From: Candidatus Gastranaerophilales bacterium
Lineage (GTDB): Bacteria > Cyanobacteriota > Vampirovibrionia > Gastranaerophilales > Gastranaerophilaceae
DNA: 36,397 nucleotides
Direction of reading: 5' to 3'
NCBI GenBank assembly: GCA_947589255.1
Contig: CANQAL010000007.1
Location: 1 to 36,397 of the forward strand
Below the pieces are notes generated by a model, which saw nothing but the letters and a program-made list of their open reading frames with translations, did no database searches and was not told the origin of the DNA. The position numbers and the translations under genes are program-made. How positions within the stretch are numbered: the first letter of the stretch is position 1; each line of letters opens with the position of its first letter. This document shows, one piece after another, positions 33,532 to 36,397 of this stretch.

Positions 33532-34986
33532 TTATCCTTCAAGCCCTTCTTTTAAAAGTTTATTAAGTAACTGCGGGTTTGCTCTGCCTTGAGTTTCTTT
33601 CATAACCTGCCCGACAAAGAACCCGAATAACTTATCCTTACCGCCTCTATATAATTCAACTTGCGAGGGGTTATTGGCAATAACTTTATTGATAATTTCT
33701 TTTAAAGCACCTTCATCTGAAATTACCCCAAGACCTTGTTTTTCAACAAGTTCTTTAGCGCTTCCGCCTTCTTTTAAAAGTGTAACAACAAGCTGTTTAC
33801 CGATATTATTTGAAATAGTGCCTGATGTTACAAGGTTAATTAATTCCGTAAATGAATCAGGTGTCAATTTTGTTTGTTCAAGCAGAAGTTTTTCTTCTTT
33901 TAAATATGCCGCTATTTCTTTCATAAGGAAGTTATTGGCGGTTTTTGGATCAGCCCCCATATTAACCGCTTTATCATAAAACAGGGCAATATCCTGCTGT
34001 TCTACCAAAACATTAGCATCATAAGGAGTTAACCCGTATGAAATGTATCTTTGTCTTCTGTGATTTGGAAGTTCAGGCATTTTAGAAGCGATTTCGTTTA
34101 CCCATTCTCGGGATATTTTTAGAGGCATTAAATCAGGTTCGGGGAAATATCTGTAATCGTGAGCATCTTCTTTCCCTCTCATAGATTTTGTTACACCCTG
34201 ATTATCATCCCAAAGTCTTGTTTCTTGGATAACTTCTTCTCCTGCTTCTACTATATCAATTTGTCTGTCTATTTCATATTCAATCGCTCTTTGAAGCGCT
34301 CTGAAACTGTTAACATTTTTTATTTCTGCTCTTGTGCCAAACTCTTTTTGTCCTATAGGGCGCACGGAAATATTTGCGTCACACCTCATAGAGCCTTCCT
34401 CTAAGTTGCCGTCGCATACTCCTATATATCTTAAGGTGGTTCTTAACTCCTCCATATATGCTCTTGCTTCATCGGATGAGCGCATATCAGGTTCCGATAC
34501 TATCTCTAATAATGGTGTACCTGCCCTGTTTAAATCAACAAGCGAGTAACTTGAACCTGCTATACCTGTTGACCCCATATGGACAAGTTTTCCCGCATCT
34601 TCTTCTAAGTGAGCTCTTGTTATTCCTATTCTTTTCCCTTCAATATCTATATGTCCGTTTACGCAAATCGGCTGGTCATATTGTGATATTTGATAGCCCT
34701 TCGGAAGGTCGGGATAAAAATATTGCTTCCTGTCAAATTTACAATACTCGGGAATTGTACAATTTAGTGCAAGCCCTGTTAATATCCCCATATTTACTAC
34801 TTCTTTGTTTAAAACGGGTAAAACCCCCGGCATGCCTAATGTAATCGGGCTTATATGAGTATTTTGTTCACTTCCGAATTCCGTTGAATCGGGTGCAAAA
34901 ATTTTTGATTTCGTTTTTAACTGCGCGTGAACTTCAAGTCCTATTACAACTTCGTATTTTTTTCTTAATTCTTCCATTGTCGCCAT
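33532..34986 (-). CDS. gatB: Aspartyl/glutamyl-tRNA amidotransferase subunit B
   Basis: The kinase-like and tRNA-binding subunit of GatCAB, which converts mischarged Glu-tRNA(Gln) or Asp-tRNA(Asn) to the correct amide form. It has 484 residues. The cradle domain opens EVVIGLEVHAQLKTKSKIF, with DLPKGYQISQYDQPI, HLEEDAGKLVHMG, VDLNRAGTPLLEIVSEPD and EGSMRCDANISVRP in the expected order. The C-terminal helical and YqeY-like domains follow (GKQLVVTLLKEGGSA to FFVGQVMKETQGRANPQLLNKLL). GatA and GatC are not in the window. AGAGG lies 10 bases before the ATG; a second ATG 3 codons later is possible. Its presence suggests that the organism lacks glutaminyl- or asparaginyl-tRNA synthetase. Confidence 0.96.
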   Translation of the reverse strand: MATMEELRKKYEVVIGLEVHAQLKTKSKIFAPDSTEFGSEQNTHISPITLGMPGVLPVLNKEVVNMGILTGLALNCTIPEYCKFDRKQYFYPDLPKGYQISQYDQPICVNGHIDIEGKRIGITRAHLEEDAGKLVHMGSTGIAGSSYSLVDLNRAGTPLLEIVSEPDMRSSDEARAYMEELRTTLRYIGVCDGNLEEGSMRCDANISVRPIGQKEFGTRAEIKNVNSFRALQRAIEYEIDRQIDIVEAGEEVIQETRLWDDNQGVTKSMRGKEDAHDYRYFPEPDLMPLKISREWVNEIASKMPELPNHRRQRYISYGLTPYDANVLVEQQDIALFYDKAVNMGADPKTANNFLMKEIAAYLKEEKLLLEQTKLTPDSFTELINLVTSGTISNNIGKQLVVTLLKEGGSAKELVEKQGLGVISDEGALKEIINKVIANNPSQVELYRGGKDKLFGFFVGQVMKETQGRANPQLLNKLLKEGLEG

Positions 34987-35054
34987 TTATTATAAACCTC
35001 TGATTCCCTTTGACTGATAAAATCATATCATAAACAAAATTTTCAATTTGTTTT

Positions 35055-35693
35055 TTAATTTTTCAACAGTTCAAAATAATTTTTAGAATATCTTAAAATC
35101 CCTTCATTGCGCATTTTTGATAACTCTCTTGACATTGCGCTCCTATCTACACACAAAAATTTCGCCATTTCTTCTCTTGAATACGGTACGGAAAATATCC
35201 CATCCGCAGTTTTGTATGATTTCAAAAATGCTAAAATTTTATCTCTTGTACTTTTCTGCCCGATTATATCTATTTTTTCATTCAATAAAGAATTTCGCCC
35301 TGATATCATTTTCATGATGTTCTTTATAAGCTGAATATGATATGAACAAAGCTTAGAACAGGGAGTTACCACCTTTTCAAAAGGCAGAAAAAGCACCTCA
35401 CATCCCTCTTGTGTGTAAACATCCACGGGGCTTTTACTCTGCCCCAAACATACTATATTATGTCCGAATATATCGTTTAGCTTTAGTTTTTCAATTATTA
35501 CATTTTCATTTTTAAAATCACTTTTACTTACAATTGCAGAACCTTCCAAAATAACAATTAAAAAATCAATTTTACTGCCTGCCTTAAGAATATAGGTATT
35601 TTTTTTGAAAACCTTTGTTTTAATGCCGAAGCATTGTAAAAGTTCCAAAATATTATTATTTTCAATATTCTCAAATAAATCGATTTTAAGCAT
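35055..35693 (-). CDS. Crp/Fnr family transcriptional regulator
   Basis: A 212-residue regulator of normal family length. Residues about 1-115 form the cyclic-nucleotide-binding-like beta roll (KAGSKIDFLIVILEGSAIVSKSD, DIFGHNIVCLG). A long dimer helix follows, and the C-terminal winged helix-turn-helix reads SREEMAKFLCVDRSAMSRELSKMRNEGIL, with the recognition helix DRSAMSREL. The cysteine set of FNR (N-terminal CxxC) is absent and the conserved cAMP-binding REK-type residues are not obvious, so the ligand is unknown. Its ATG overlaps the stop of the upstream glycine-rich protein by 1 base (TAATG), so the two are translated together; this suggests that they act in one response. Confidence 0.9.
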   Translation of the reverse strand: MLKIDLFENIENNNILELLQCFGIKTKVFKKNTYILKAGSKIDFLIVILEGSAIVSKSDFKNENVIIEKLKLNDIFGHNIVCLGQSKSPVDVYTQEGCEVLFLPFEKVVTPCSKLCSYHIQLIKNIMKMISGRNSLLNEKIDIIGQKSTRDKILAFLKSYKTADGIFSVPYSREEMAKFLCVDRSAMSRELSKMRNEGILRYSKNYFELLKN

Positions 35694-36397
35694 TAAAATT
35701 TATTTCTTTTTATTTTCTTTTTGTTAGTGGAAAGTTTATCAATATGTAAATCTTTTTTAGCATTGTCAATAGAGATTTTGGCTAAAGGTTTGTGATTTCT
35801 TTTATCATAAAAAACAAGCCAATGTTCTCTTTTAGGGTCATCTACCGAAAATGATAATATACCTGATACACTTTCACCCTTTTTTATGGTTTTCATCGCA
35901 AGCGAATTTCGGTAATCTGTAAATATAGAAGGATTATAAGAGTTGTGTAAATCGTTAACCATCGCTATATCAAAAGTCGAAAAATCGCTCTTAGAGTTAT
36001 TTCTTATAATCAAATCAAGCGAAATTGTATTAAGATTGCCGAAAGGATCTTTTTCAAGGTAAATATCGGAAATATTAACATCCAGCCCGTCGTATTTAAT
36101 TTCCTCCTGCCTTACGGAATCAAAAGTCATAACAGGAATAGCTTCCGTACTTTTAATTTTAACCTTGATTTCATCGCCCGGAGATATAAGTACGTCTTTA
36201 CCTTTCCTGAATAAACTCATCCCCAAAGCAATAACCCCGCCTAGTGCTGCTCCGCCAGCTAAAGTATAACCCTGACTTATAATAGCACCTTCAAGTCCTA
36301 CAAGTTCAATGGCCGCCATTGCTCCGTACATACCGCCTATTGCGGTATTTGCAAGATTTTTCCCTACCGCATTTACGGCAGAATGTGCAGGATGAAG
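35693..36397 (-). CDS. Glycine-rich membrane-associated hypothetical protein (partial)
   Basis: The frame stays open to the right edge of the window, adding 22 residues (ending TAIGG) before the first Met at 36331. That Met has a purine-rich site only 1 base away and is a poor start, so the true start probably lies outside. The visible N-terminal part is rich in Ala and Gly (GAMAAIELVGLEGAII, YTLAGGAALGGVIALGMSLF), with GxxxG-like spacing as in glycine-zipper membrane segments. The rest is a beta-rich soluble domain (ISPGDEIKVKIKSTEAIPV; later GNLNTISLDLIIRNNSK; then SGILSFSVDDPKREHWLVFYD) ending in a basic tail. I recognise no family. It is coupled by 1 base to the Crp-like regulator. Confidence 0.7.
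   Translation of the reverse strand, partial: LHPAHSAVNAVGKNLANTAIGGMYGAMAAIELVGLEGAIISQGYTLAGGAALGGVIALGMSLFRKGKDVLISPGDEIKVKIKSTEAIPVMTFDSVRQEEIKYDGLDVNISDIYLEKDPFGNLNTISLDLIIRNNSKSDFSTFDIAMVNDLHNSYNPSIFTDYRNSLAMKTIKKGESVSGILSFSVDDPKREHWLVFYDKRNHKPLAKISIDNAKKDLHIDKLSTNKKKIKRNKF

Noticed and set aside
1-36397. tRNA, rRNA, CRISPR arrays, phage or transposase genes
   Set aside because: None was recognised on either strand; a dedicated covariance-model search was not possible here.

Overview
The window is AT-rich, densely coding bacterial DNA with a Gram-negative type envelope (RND efflux pump plus TolC-like outer-membrane channel, type IV pilin-like protein). The best guess for the organism is a non-photosynthetic cousin of the cyanobacteria, of the Gastranaerophilales / Vampirovibrionia (Melainabacteria) kind. 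The main grounds are an SMC whose N-terminus resembles the cyanobacterial/archaeal type, a cyanobacteria-like mix of housekeeping genes, very low GC, and several lineage-looking hypothetical proteins. This assignment is inference, not proof. No rRNA, tRNA, CRISPR array, transposase or phage gene was seen.

Layout. 1-2446 (+): end of an RND efflux permease and its TolC-like partner. 2441-5182 (-): homoserine dehydrogenase and threonine synthase as a two-gene operon, then a small zinc-ribbon protein with its own terminator. 5430-11123 (+): a tight four-gene operon of unknown function, made of two distantly paralogous membrane proteins, a cytoplasmic GH13-like protein with an altered region I, and a small membrane protein. 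This is the least explained part of the window. 11110-13638 (-): pilT-like ATPase, recO, deoC. 13781-20239 (+): smc-scpA-scpB, the complete condensin complex, followed by a membrane-anchored metalloprotease with TPR-like repeats. 20236-25646 (-): mutS, a GT-C type membrane glycosyltransferase-like protein, rimO.

25716-31597 (+): a small membrane-anchored protein, ribD and a GAF-GGDEF diguanylate cyclase; then coaD, a coiled-coil protein and the replicative helicase dnaB. 31598-32071 has no gene and is occupied by a nested, partly palindromic repeat of about 409 bp with inverted-repeat ends (MITE-like). 32072-32305 (-) is a small hypothetical gene. 32306-32851 is AT-rich with a good sigma-70 type promoter at its right end, which drives a prepilin-like gene. 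A shared bidirectional terminator separates this from gatB (-). The right edge (-) holds a Crp/Fnr-type regulator translationally coupled to a glycine-rich, partly membrane-embedded protein that runs off the window.

Functional themes are chromosome maintenance (SMC-ScpAB, MutS, RecO, DnaB), translation quality (GatB, RimO), cofactor and amino acid synthesis (Hom, ThrC, RibD, CoaD), cell surface (RND-TolC, pilin, PilT, GT-C protein) and signalling (GGDEF, Crp-like). All functional calls rest on motifs read by eye; no database search was made.
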